A DNA stretch of 21,160 bases from Clostridia bacterium. Its GTDB lineage: Bacteria; Bacillota_A; Clostridia; Oscillospirales; CAG-272. The stretch spans positions 1 to 21,160 of the forward strand of contig JAGBZZ010000297.1 in NCBI GenBank assembly GCA_017652965.1, in the 5' to 3' direction. This document shows, in pieces, positions 14,390-21,160 of this stretch. The notes beneath the pieces were generated by a model. That model ran no database searches. It saw only the letters and a list, made by a program, of their open reading frames with translations, and was not told the DNA's origin. The translations under genes were made by a program, and so were the position numbers. Each line of letters begins with the position of its first letter. Position 1 is the first letter of the stretch.

Positions 14390-16462
14390 TTATTCGGCAT
14401 TTGCCGCGGCTATGATCTTCTGTGCCACGTTTGCGGGCACCTCCTCATAGCGAACAAACTCATAATCAAAGCGGCCTCTGCCCTGGGTTGCGGCACGCAG
14501 AGTGATCACGTAATCGGCCATTTCCGGCTGAGGGATCTCGGCCATAACGGTCTGATACCCGCTTTTCCCTTCGCAGGCCTCAATACCCAAGACGCGCCCG
14601 CGACGCTTGTTGACGTCACCCATAATGTCACCAACGTAATCGTCGGGCACCGTCACGCGAAGCTCACCGACAGGCTCAAGCAGAACCGGCTGTGCCTTCG
14701 GAATCCCATCCTTATAGGCAAGGATGGCGGCCAGCTTGAAGGAGATCTCGTTACTGTCCACATCGTGGTACGAGCCACCCGTCAGATTGGCGGCAAGCCC
14801 TACCATCGGATATCCGGCAAGAACGCCCTGCTGCATCGATTCCAAAAGTCCCTTTTCTACCGCCGGGAAGAAGTTTTTGGGCACTTCGCCGCCAAAAACG
14901 CTTTCGCTGAAGCTGAGCCCCTCGCCCTCTGCAGGCGAGAAGGTGATCTTCACGTGGCCATACTGGCCGCTGCCGCCCGACTGCTTCTTGTGCTTTCCTT
15001 CCGCATCCACCTTTTTCTTGATGGTTTCACGGTAGGGGAATTTCAAGTCGCCCATCGTCACAGAAAGGTTAAAGCGGCTCTTCAGCTTGGCGGCCACCAC
15101 ATCCAGGTGGATGTCCCCAAGACCGTAAAGCACAAGCTGACGCGTCGAGGCATCGTTCACAAAGCGGATCGAAAGATCCTCTGAAAGCAGACGGGCAATA
15201 CCGGTGGAAAGCTTATCCTCTTCCCCCTTTGCCGCCACAACAGAACGGCCGTAATACGCATTCGGGAACACGATGGGCGCATAAGAAAACGCCTTGCCTC
15301 TCGTTGTCAGGGTATCGTTGGTATTGGTATTGGAAAGCTTGGTGATCACGCCGATGTCGCCGCACGCCAGCCCGTCTGCCTCCACCTGCTTTTTCCCGTA
15401 CGGCACTAACAAACGGCCGAATTTTTCGTCGGCACCTGTTGCGGTATTGTGAAGCACGGTATCCTTGGCAAGCGTCCCCTCCATTACGCGGAAGAAGGAC
15501 ATCTTACCAACAAAGGGATCGGCGATGGTCTTGAATACAAAGAGCGAGGTCTCGGTGCTTTCGCGGTCGATGGGCATGGTTGCCTCTGCCCCATCCGCAA
15601 GAATCTTCTCTTCCTTTTTTGCAGTCGGCCGCGGGAAGGAGGCTACGATCGTGTTGAGAAGCGATTTGACGCCCCACAGCTTCATGGCCGCACCGCAGAA
15701 CACGGGAATGATCTCATTGTGGATGATCCCCTCGTGGACCGCTTCCTCGATTTCCTCCTGCGATATCTCTTCTCCACCAAAATATTTTTCCATCAAATCC
15801 TCGCTTGTGGTGGCAGCGGCCTCTACAAGCTTTTCGCGGTATTCCTCGGCCACAGCCATAAACTGCTCAGGAATCGGGGTGCTGACGACCTCACCGCTCT
15901 TGGAATCAAAGGTGTATACCTGCATATCCATCAAATAAAGGAATCCGATCACCTTATCGCCATCAATACACGGAATAAGGATCGGGCAAAGCTTATTGCC
16001 ATAGCGTTCCACCAGCTTATCATAGGCTTTTTTGAAGCGTGCCTCGCCATCGTCAAAGCGATTGATAAAGAAGGTCTTGGGGATGCCGGCCTCGGTCGCA
16101 TATTCCCAAGCAAGATCCGTCCCCACCTCGGGGCCGTTCTTTCCGTCAACCACAATGACCGCGCTGTCCGCCACGCGGACACACTGCCGCATCTCACCCT
16201 CAAAATCAAAATACCCGGGCGTGTCAAGAATGTTGATCTTTACGTCACGGTACTCCAGCGGAACCACCGAAGCGGAGAGCGAAAAGCCGCGCTTTACTTC
16301 TTCCGGATCATAGTCACACACGGTATTGCCGTCGGGAATCTTTCCCAAACGATCAATTGCATGGGTAAGAAAGAGCATTGCCTCGGCAAGCGAGGTTTTA
16401 CCGGAGCCACTGTGGCCAAGCAAGCACACGTTGCGAAGCATTTTGGTGGAATACATTTGCAT
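14390..16462 (-). CDS. Elongation factor G-like GTPase (EF-G2 type paralogue)
   Basis: A 690-residue five-domain translational GTPase related to EF-G. The P-loop GHSGSGKT is at 16-23, the switch-I region reads RGFSLSAS instead of RGITI, switch II is DTPGYFDFEGE with Tyr84 where canonical EF-G has the catalytic His, and G4 is NRFD (134-137) instead of NKxD. The domain III-IV signatures SGQYGHVKI and GGSYHDVDSNEISFKLA are intact. These substitutions match the EF-G2-type paralogues of other bacteria, whose role in translation is unclear; they differ from the main fusA, expected elsewhere. The start at 16462 follows AAAGGAG at 9 nt; a longer reading would cross the hairpin leader and promoter. 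It is a single-gene unit with promoter and terminator. Confidence 0.92.
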   Translation of the reverse strand: MQMYSTKMLRNVCLLGHSGSGKTSLAEAMLFLTHAIDRLGKIPDGNTVCDYDPEEVKRGFSLSASVVPLEYRDVKINILDTPGYFDFEGEMRQCVRVADSAVIVVDGKNGPEVGTDLAWEYATEAGIPKTFFINRFDDGEARFKKAYDKLVERYGNKLCPILIPCIDGDKVIGFLYLMDMQVYTFDSKSGEVVSTPIPEQFMAVAEEYREKLVEAAATTSEDLMEKYFGGEEISQEEIEEAVHEGIIHNEIIPVFCGAAMKLWGVKSLLNTIVASFPRPTAKKEEKILADGAEATMPIDRESTETSLFVFKTIADPFVGKMSFFRVMEGTLAKDTVLHNTATGADEKFGRLLVPYGKKQVEADGLACGDIGVITKLSNTNTNDTLTTRGKAFSYAPIVFPNAYYGRSVVAAKGEEDKLSTGIARLLSEDLSIRFVNDASTRQLVLYGLGDIHLDVVAAKLKSRFNLSVTMGDLKFPYRETIKKKVDAEGKHKKQSGGSGQYGHVKITFSPAEGEGLSFSESVFGGEVPKNFFPAVEKGLLESMQQGVLAGYPMVGLAANLTGGSYHDVDSNEISFKLAAILAYKDGIPKAQPVLLEPVGELRVTVPDDYVGDIMGDVNKRRGRVLGIEACEGKSGYQTVMAEIPQPEMADYVITLRAATQGRGRFDYEFVRYEEVPANVAQKIIAAANAE

Positions 16463-16500
16463 TTTCGGATTCTCCTTTACTTGTGATAATACGAATCGGT

Positions 16501-16518
16501 GCCGAAGCCTCCTTCGGC
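16501..16518 (-). promoter_or_regulatory. Leader hairpin upstream of the EF-G-like gene
   Basis: GCCGAAG (16501-16507) and CTTCGGC (16512-16518) form a perfect 7-bp stem with a 4-nt loop inside the 5' leader, between the promoter and the ribosome binding site. In the transcript the loop reads GAGG. There is no U-tract, so it is not a terminator; it may stabilise the mRNA or bind a factor. Confidence 0.5.
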
Positions 16519-16531
16519 CTCCGTTTCTATT

Positions 16532-16560
16532 ATTATACACAATGACAAATCATTTTGCAA
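16532..16560 (-). promoter_or_regulatory. Sigma-A-type promoter of the EF-G-like gene
   Basis: TTGCAA (16560-16555) and a perfect TATAAT (16537-16532) are 17 nt apart on the leftward strand, giving a leader of about 60 nt that contains the hairpin at 16501-16518. Confidence 0.75.
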
Positions 16561-16614
16561 TGTTTTTCTTGTGAAAAATCCTTAAATTGCGTAGAAATGT
16601 TTTTAAACTCTTTG

Positions 16615-17586
16615 TTACGTTTGCACAAATTTAGTCCACTTTTTCCCTTGCATCGTTTCCCGCTCCCGCATTTTGCGATCCAAGACATTCATAACGGCCA
16701 GCTTTTTTAGGCTCCAAAGCGGAGCCAAAAGTGCCTCTCTGCCGCCGTCTCCCGTGATGCGTCCAATGACGGTTTCGGGCGCCAAAAGCTCTAACTGCTC
16801 CAGAAGAATATCGGTGTATTCCTCCTCTGTCAGGGGGGTGTATTCCCCGCTCTCCCAAAGCGCCGCCATGCGGGTATTGCGCAAAACGTGCAAAAGATGC
16901 AGCTTCACCTCATCCGGCATAAGGGTCGAGACCTGCCGCACGCTTTCCAGCATCATAGCGGCATCCTCCCCGGGCAGACCGTTGATCAGATGCACCGAAA
17001 TGCGCGCACGCGGCACAGCCGCACGCAAAGCGCGATACCCCTCAAAAAACGCCGAAGAACCATGCCCGCGGCCGATCCTTTCTGCCGTTGCGTCATGCAC
17101 GCTTTGCAGGCCAAGCTCCACCGTCAGATCGATCCGCTCGGAAACCTCGGAAAGAAGGCATAGCACGTCCTCGCCCAGGCAATCCGCGCGGGTGGCGATA
17201 TGAAAGGCCACGGTATCCGGAAGCGACAACACCTCCTCATACATCTGCCGAAGAAGCGCCGTGGGAGCATAGGTGTTTGTGTATGCCTGCAAATACGGAA
17301 TATACCGTGCCGTCTCCCACTTTTGTGCAATCACCTCACGCTGGCGCTCATACTGTGCACGGATCGAAAGACCGGAAAAGGTGAAATCCCCACTCCCGCG
17401 TGGTGAGCAATAAAGGCAACCGTCCTTGCCGCAGGTCCCGTCCCTGTTCGGGCAGGTAAAGCCAGCATCCAAGGCGATCTTGGCGCATTTTCCGCCGTAC
17501 CGGTGGCGCAGATAGTAGTCATATGTATGGTACCGCTTATTAGTGTCGCTATAAGGAAAGGGGGATATTTTTTTCTTGCTTTCCAT
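16615..17586 (-). CDS. TIGR01212 (YhcC-like) family radical SAM protein
   Basis: A 323-residue radical SAM enzyme. The family-specific cluster motif is TCPNRDGTCGKDGCLYC, with cysteines 45, 57 and 60 in the C-x11-C-x2-C spacing typical of the TIGR01212/YhcC group rather than the usual CxxxCxxC. The preceding HTYDYYLRHRYGGKC and the downstream ELGLQSVHD and HLINGLPGED segments also match. The substrate is not established for the family. The ATG at 17586 is 2 nt after the radA stop and has no good ribosome binding site, so translation is probably coupled to radA. It is the last gene of cwlD-radA-rSAM; no clear terminator is visible in the 54 nt before the EF-G promoter. Confidence 0.92.
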   Translation of the reverse strand: MESKKKISPFPYSDTNKRYHTYDYYLRHRYGGKCAKIALDAGFTCPNRDGTCGKDGCLYCSPRGSGDFTFSGLSIRAQYERQREVIAQKWETARYIPYLQAYTNTYAPTALLRQMYEEVLSLPDTVAFHIATRADCLGEDVLCLLSEVSERIDLTVELGLQSVHDATAERIGRGHGSSAFFEGYRALRAAVPRARISVHLINGLPGEDAAMMLESVRQVSTLMPDEVKLHLLHVLRNTRMAALWESGEYTPLTEEEYTDILLEQLELLAPETVIGRITGDGGREALLAPLWSLKKLAVMNVLDRKMRERETMQGKKWTKFVQT

Positions 17587-17588
17587 GC

Positions 17589-18950
17589 TTATTTCTGCAA
17601 AAGGTGAGGCAGGATCTCACGGATATGCGAGATCCCCACAAGCTCCACCCGCTCCGGGGCGCGCATTCCCTTAGCAAGCGAACGGGCGGGAAGCAGAATG
17701 CGGGAAAAGCCGAGGCGCGCCGCCTCATTAACACGTGTTTCAATCTTGGAGACCGTGCGGACCTCGCCCGAAAGGCCGATCTCACCAAACGCCACAAGAT
17801 CAGAGGGGACAGGACGGTCCAAAAGACCGGATATCAGGGATATGGCAACCGAAAGGTCGCCTGCGGGCTCGTCAAAGCGGATGCCCCCTGCGATGTTCAA
17901 ATACACGTCATTGACCGAAAAGCGCAAGGAAAGACGCTTTTCCAAAACCGCCAGAAGAAGGCACATCCGATTATAGTCGAACCCATCCGACGTCCGCCGT
18001 GGCGTGGGAAACACACTGGGAGATACCAGTGCCTGGATCTCGGTAATAAGAGGTCTTGTCCCCTCCATCACACAGCCGATACAGTTGCCGCCTGCCCCCT
18101 CGGTACGCTCATGCAATAAAACCTCGGAGGGGTTGGGGATCTCTCGCAGCCCTTTATCGGTCATGTCAAACACGCCGATCTCATTGGTAGAGCCGTACCG
18201 GTTCTTCATGGCGCGGATAATGCGATAGGTTTGCTGCCTGTCTCCCTCGAAATACAGAACGGCGTCCACCATATGCTCCAGCGTCTTAGGCCCGGAGATA
18301 CCGCCCTCCTTGTTGACGTGTCCCACCAAGAACACCGCCGTTCCGCTTTCCTTGGCGTAGGCGATAAAGGCCGCGGCGCACTCGCGCACCTGGGCGATGC
18401 TTCCGGCCGAGGAACGGGAGCTTTGGCTGAAAACGGTTTGGATGGAGTCCACGATAAGGATGTCGGGCTTTGTCTTCTCTGTGGCGGCAAGCACAGCATC
18501 AAGATCGGTCTCGCTCATAAGAAACAGCTCCTGTCCTACCGTGCCAAGGCGATCGGCGCGTAGCTTGATCTGAGCGCGCGATTCCTCACCCGATACGTAC
18601 AACACCCGCTTTTTTTGGCTGAGAACGTCCGATATCTGCAAAAGTAGCGTGGATTTGCCGATACCGGGCTCGCCGGAAAGCAAAATGACAGAGCCGTCCA
18701 CAAGCCCGCCGCCAAGCACGCGGTCAAGCTCGCCCATCCCCGTCTCGGTTCTTGCGTGTCTTGTTGCCTTGATCTCGGAAAGGCGCTCTACCGTCGCCTC
18801 CTTTGGTGCACGCGGCGCTCCCACGGCGGGGGCGGCCTGGGCAACCTCCTCCATCGTGTTCCAAAGGCCGCATTCGGGGCATTTTCCTACCCAGTTGGAA
18901 ACCGTGTAGCCGCATTCACGGCACGCGAACATACTTTTTGGTGCTTTCAC
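17589..18950 (-). CDS. radA: DNA repair protein RadA
   Basis: RecA-related ATPase and helicase that promotes branch migration during recombinational repair. The 453-residue protein has the N-terminal zinc finger (Cys10, Cys13, Cys24, Cys27), Walker A GEPGIGKST at 93-101, Walker B ILIVDSIQT, the RadA-specific KNRYG motif (AMKNRYGSTNE) and a C-terminal Lon-protease-like domain. The start is a GTG (18950-18948) overlapping the cwlD stop as GTGA; GGGAG lies 7 nt upstream. An ATG six codons later lacks a binding site and would sit closer to the zinc finger. The gene order cwlD-radA-rSAM indicates co-transcription. Confidence 0.96.
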   Translation of the reverse strand: MKAPKSMFACRECGYTVSNWVGKCPECGLWNTMEEVAQAAPAVGAPRAPKEATVERLSEIKATRHARTETGMGELDRVLGGGLVDGSVILLSGEPGIGKSTLLLQISDVLSQKKRVLYVSGEESRAQIKLRADRLGTVGQELFLMSETDLDAVLAATEKTKPDILIVDSIQTVFSQSSRSSAGSIAQVRECAAAFIAYAKESGTAVFLVGHVNKEGGISGPKTLEHMVDAVLYFEGDRQQTYRIIRAMKNRYGSTNEIGVFDMTDKGLREIPNPSEVLLHERTEGAGGNCIGCVMEGTRPLITEIQALVSPSVFPTPRRTSDGFDYNRMCLLLAVLEKRLSLRFSVNDVYLNIAGGIRFDEPAGDLSVAISLISGLLDRPVPSDLVAFGEIGLSGEVRTVSKIETRVNEAARLGFSRILLPARSLAKGMRAPERVELVGISHIREILPHLLQK

Positions 18951-19678
18951 AGTCCTTCTCCCTTGTTATTCTCTATATGCTCCATAATACCACAAAAAAT
19001 AGCAAAGCACAATTCCTTTTGATAATCTTTTTCGCAAAGACTTTCGCATTCCTCGGAATTGGAAAGAAATCCGCATTCCAGAAGCACCGCGCTTCCCACG
19101 GCATTCTTTAAAAGATATATAGAGGAATCGGCCGCGCGGATGGTGCGGCGGTTATCCGGCTGAAGCGTCCTTTTCACAGAGCCGTGAATACACGCCGCAA
19201 GCTCCCTGCTTTTCTCGGTATTTGCATAATAGGCCTCAAAGCCGCGACAACTCCCTGCAGGATAGGTGTTCATGTGAATGCTGATAAACAGGGCCTCCGG
19301 ATGCGATGACGCGACCGACAAGCGGTTTTTCAGATCATTTTCCTTGCGGCGACCGCTCTCGCCACCGTCCAGTAGCACATCCTCCGTGCGGGTCAGGATG
19401 ACATCGACCCCCGCCTCGCGAAGCAGCTCCGCAAGTAAAAGGGTCACCGAAAGATTAAGATCCTTTTCCAGTGCGCCGTTCACCCCAACGGCGCCCCCGT
19501 CTATCCCACCGTGCCCGGCATCCAGAATGACCGTGGCCCGGGGTGCGGCTTGGGTGTACTCCCCCGCCATACGGTGGGCAAGAAAAAAGGTGCAGCACCC
19601 CGCTGCCAAAAACACAAGCAAAAGAAAAAAGATGCCCGAGTACAGCATGACCGAGCATCTTTTTGAAATGTGAATCAT
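18947..19678 (-). CDS. cwlD: N-acetylmuramoyl-L-alanine amidase, CwlD-like
   Basis: A 243-residue Amidase_3 enzyme that removes peptide side chains from muramic acid. In spore formers CwlD helps make muramic-delta-lactam in cortex, needed for germination. A single N-terminal membrane anchor spans about residues 10-34. Zinc ligands are His56 in LDAGHGG, Glu71 and His135 in ISIHMNT, and the catalytic Glu201 is in LLECGFLSN. There are no cell-wall-binding repeats, as in CwlD. The ATG at 19678 follows GGGAGGA; the longer open frame upstream overlaps another gene and starts with TTG, so it is rejected. It overlaps radA by 4 nt. Assignment to CwlD rather than another short amidase is likely, not proven. 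Confidence 0.88.
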   Translation of the reverse strand: MIHISKRCSVMLYSGIFFLLLVFLAAGCCTFFLAHRMAGEYTQAAPRATVILDAGHGGIDGGAVGVNGALEKDLNLSVTLLLAELLREAGVDVILTRTEDVLLDGGESGRRKENDLKNRLSVASSHPEALFISIHMNTYPAGSCRGFEAYYANTEKSRELAACIHGSVKRTLQPDNRRTIRAADSSIYLLKNAVGSAVLLECGFLSNSEECESLCEKDYQKELCFAIFCGIMEHIENNKGEGL

Positions 19679-19688
19679 ACGAAATCCT

Positions 19689-19719
19689 CCCTCATATAGC
19701 ATGCTACAATATATGAGGG
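19689..19719 (-). promoter_or_regulatory. Perfect inverted repeat masking the cwlD ribosome binding site
   Basis: CCCTCATATA (19689-19698) and TATATGAGGG (19710-19719) form a 10-bp stem with an 11-nt loop. In the cwlD transcript the 3' arm includes the first GGG of the GGGAGGA binding site, so the hairpin could lower initiation. As DNA it could instead be a dyad operator. There is no T-tract for termination. Confidence 0.55.
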
Positions 19720-19730
19720 AATATGCAGGG

Positions 19731-20330
19731 TTAGGACTTGACGCGCATCGGATGCTTACAACCGAAGACGTAACCGGCGTACGCGGCCAGAGGGGCAACA
19801 AGCGGGGTGAGAAGGTAGGCAACCGTGGCGGCAACCATGCTTGCGTCAAGCCCGGTTGCTGCAAAAAGCGCCTTCAAAACACCGGAATACATCGACTGAA
19901 GAAGCTGGATCACCGTATATCCCACCGCCCAAACGCCGCCACCGCCAACGCTAAGCAGGGCGCCGTCGGCATCGGTCTCGAGGCCGATGGCAAGGCCGAT
20001 CAGCATCAGAAGGACGAAAATGTAATTGGGGGCAGTCGCGCAAAGGCCGATCTTAAGACCGTACGCGGGCCTATATTCCAAACGCTCCCCTGCGATCTTC
20101 ACACTATCGCGGCTTCCTTCCTCACGCATGGCGTAGAACACCAAAAAGAAATAAAACGCGATAGAAAAAATGCTGGCCACAAGCGCCATCGGCTGGCGAA
20201 GCGATTCATCCTGCCAGGAGGCGGCCGTCATCGTAACGATGGCCGCAAAGATCATCATCCCCACCTGGTTGACCATCACACGTGCGATGCGGTGCATATT
20301 GTCGTTTTCTTTTAAAAATTGTAACAGCAT
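19731..20330 (-). CDS. Multi-spanning membrane protein of unknown function
   Basis: A 199-residue integral membrane protein that I do not recognise. Hydrophobic segments lie at about residues 18-38, 48-68, 100-118, 130-150 and 166-190, with a charged loop (REEGSRDSVKIAGERLEYRP, about 69-88) between the second and third. No catalytic or transporter motif is visible. The ATG at 20330 follows AGAGGA and a promoter with 17-nt spacing. It lies 52 nt upstream of cwlD on the same strand, so read-through into the cwlD operon is possible, with the inverted repeat at 19689-19719 in between. It diverges from the tyrosine recombinase gene. The reading frame is convincing, the function unknown. Confidence 0.82.
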   Translation of the reverse strand: MLLQFLKENDNMHRIARVMVNQVGMMIFAAIVTMTAASWQDESLRQPMALVASIFSIAFYFFLVFYAMREEGSRDSVKIAGERLEYRPAYGLKIGLCATAPNYIFVLLMLIGLAIGLETDADGALLSVGGGGVWAVGYTVIQLLQSMYSGVLKALFAATGLDASMVAATVAYLLTPLVAPLAAYAGYVFGCKHPMRVKS

Positions 20331-20360
20331 AAGATTCCTCTCAAGACTTCCTTCCCCTCT

Positions 20361-20389
20361 ATCATACCCTTTTTCTGTAGAAAAAGCAA
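20361..20389 (-). promoter_or_regulatory. Sigma-A-type promoter of the membrane protein gene
   Basis: Read leftward, TTGCTT (20389-20384) and TATGAT (20366-20361) are separated by 17 nt. The predicted leader is about 25 nt. Confidence 0.68.
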
Positions 20390-20412
20390 GTCACAAGACA
20401 AGAATTTACAAA

Positions 20413-20458
20413 TTGTACACTTCTTGTACATCTTGGATTTTGTATAATTGAACCAAGA
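20413..20458 (+). promoter_or_regulatory. Promoter region of the tyrosine recombinase with repeated palindromes
   Basis: A perfect -10 TATAAT (20443-20448) lies 25 nt before the ATG. The best -35 is weak (TTCTTG, 20421-20426, 16-nt spacing). Two copies of TTGTACA (20413-20419 and 20424-20430), each containing the palindrome TGTACA, are 11 nt apart and cover the -35 region. TCTTGG (20431-20436) and CCAAGA (20453-20458) form an inverted repeat flanking the -10. The layout suggests a regulated promoter; the binding protein is unknown. Confidence 0.55.
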
Positions 20459-20472
20459 AGGGAGTGATCATC

Positions 20473-21160
20473 ATGGCAGAGAGCATCTTAAAATCCAAGG
20501 ATTTCCGTTCCGCCCCCACGATCATTAAAAATTTTGTCAGACACAAGATCGCAATTGAGGGATGCTCCGAAAAAACGGCCGCCGAATATTTGCTGGATCT
20601 GCGCACCTTTTTTCGCTATCTTCTGGCATGCGAGGCCGACATCCCGACCGAGGGTGAGGAATTTGAGGCGATCGACCTTTCTCCCGTGGACGTTCCCTTT
20701 GTTTTGGGAATCGACCGCGATGCCGTAGTGGACTTTCTCTCCTACACCGCCGCCGAAAGAGGAAATGAGCGTGCAAGCAGAGCGCGCAAGCTTTCGGCAC
20801 TGAAGTCCTTTTTTCGCTATATTTCCTCGCTGGACAGTAAATATGCGGATTTTGACCCCGCCAAGAACATCAAATCCCCCAAAAAGGAGCTCCATCTTCC
20901 GAAATATCTTTCGGAGGAAGAAAGCATCGCGCTTTTGCAAAGCATCTTGGATGATGAAGAGTCACGCACTCGGGCACGTGATTTTGCCATTGTTACCCTG
21001 TTTTTAAACTGCGGAATGCGTCTTTCCGAGCTTGTGGGGATCAACCTTTCGGATATGGATCGCGAGCTTCGTTCCCTGCGTGTATTCGGAAAGGGTGCCA
21101 AGGAGCGCGTGGTGTATTTAAATGACGCCTGCCGTGCCGCCCTTGCGGAATACCTGCAGC
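20473..21160 (+). CDS. Tyrosine recombinase, XerC/XerD type (3' end outside window)
   Basis: A site-specific recombinase of the phage integrase family; 229 residues are present of about 330 expected. The N-terminal SAM-like DNA-binding domain (IIKNFVRHKIAIEGCSEKTA, RARKLSALKSFFRYI) is followed by the catalytic domain: LPKYLSEEE, the first catalytic Arg183 in NCGMRLSELVGIN, and Lys207 in GKGAKER. The HxxR and Tyr motifs lie beyond base 21160. The ATG follows AAGGGAG. The length and the GMRxSEL and GKGxKER wording fit chromosomal XerC/XerD dimer-resolution enzymes rather than a prophage integrase, and no attachment site or phage genes are nearby. It is divergent from the membrane protein gene. 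An acidic insert (about residues 55-76) between the N-terminal helices is longer than usual. Confidence 0.92.
   Translation, partial: MAESILKSKDFRSAPTIIKNFVRHKIAIEGCSEKTAAEYLLDLRTFFRYLLACEADIPTEGEEFEAIDLSPVDVPFVLGIDRDAVVDFLSYTAAERGNERASRARKLSALKSFFRYISSLDSKYADFDPAKNIKSPKKELHLPKYLSEEESIALLQSILDDEESRTRARDFAIVTLFLNCGMRLSELVGINLSDMDRELRSLRVFGKGAKERVVYLNDACRAALAEYLQ

Noticed and set aside
20473..21160. Recombinase as an integrase of a mobile element
   Set aside because: There are no phage or conjugation genes, tRNA or direct-repeat attachment sites in the window, and the visible sequence fits chromosomal XerC/XerD. The right side is unseen, so this is not absolute.

Overview
The window looks like core chromosome from an anaerobic, probably gut-associated member of the Clostridia. 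The evidence is gene content and order: lepB-rbgA-rnhB-yraN, tig-clpP-clpX, cwlD-radA, a DUF1540 peptide and a stand-alone clostridial E2-like protein, together with strong AGGAGG-type ribosome binding sites and sigma-A-like promoters. Coding DNA is moderately GC-rich and intergenic DNA is AT-rich. The genus cannot be read from the sequence. I see no rRNA, tRNA, CRISPR array, insertion sequence or prophage.

Left part (1-6569). The 5' end of rplS (ribosomal protein L19) runs leftward from its own promoter. Diverging from it is a rightward seven-gene operon: a phosphoglycerate-mutase-like protein of the type proposed to act as homoserine kinase, lepB (signal peptidase I), rbgA (50S assembly GTPase), rnhB, yraN, an M19 dipeptidase and thrC (threonine synthase). 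The genes overlap or lie within 25 nt of each other. The first and last genes could supply consecutive steps of threonine synthesis.

Middle part (6570-11255). A small leftward DUF1540 gene with its own terminator is followed by a rightward metallophosphoesterase. Next comes the proteostasis cluster tig-clpP-clpX from a near-consensus promoter. Trigger factor carries an unusual 80-residue Lys/Ala/Thr-rich tail. A perfect hairpin terminator separates clpP from clpX, and a long hairpin separates clpX from the convergent genes that follow.

Right part (11287-20330) is all leftward. Read in transcription order it contains: a membrane protein of unknown function; cwlD-radA-radical SAM as a tight operon; an EF-G-like GTPase (EF-G2 type) with non-canonical GTPase motifs; a stand-alone E2-type acyltransferase-fold protein whose catalytic His is replaced by Glu; and a two-gene unit of an AraC-family regulator and a putative deacetylase-fold protein. 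Most of these units have a recognisable promoter and several have terminators.

Far right (20473-end). A rightward tyrosine recombinase (XerC/XerD type), cut by the window edge, lies behind a promoter containing repeated TGTACA palindromes and a flanking inverted repeat.

Most of the region is ordinary housekeeping DNA. The items of real interest are the ThrB4-like/thrC linkage, the trigger factor tail, the degenerate E2-like and EF-G-like paralogues, the AraC/deacetylase pair, and two unexplained inverted or direct repeat elements in front of cwlD and the recombinase.
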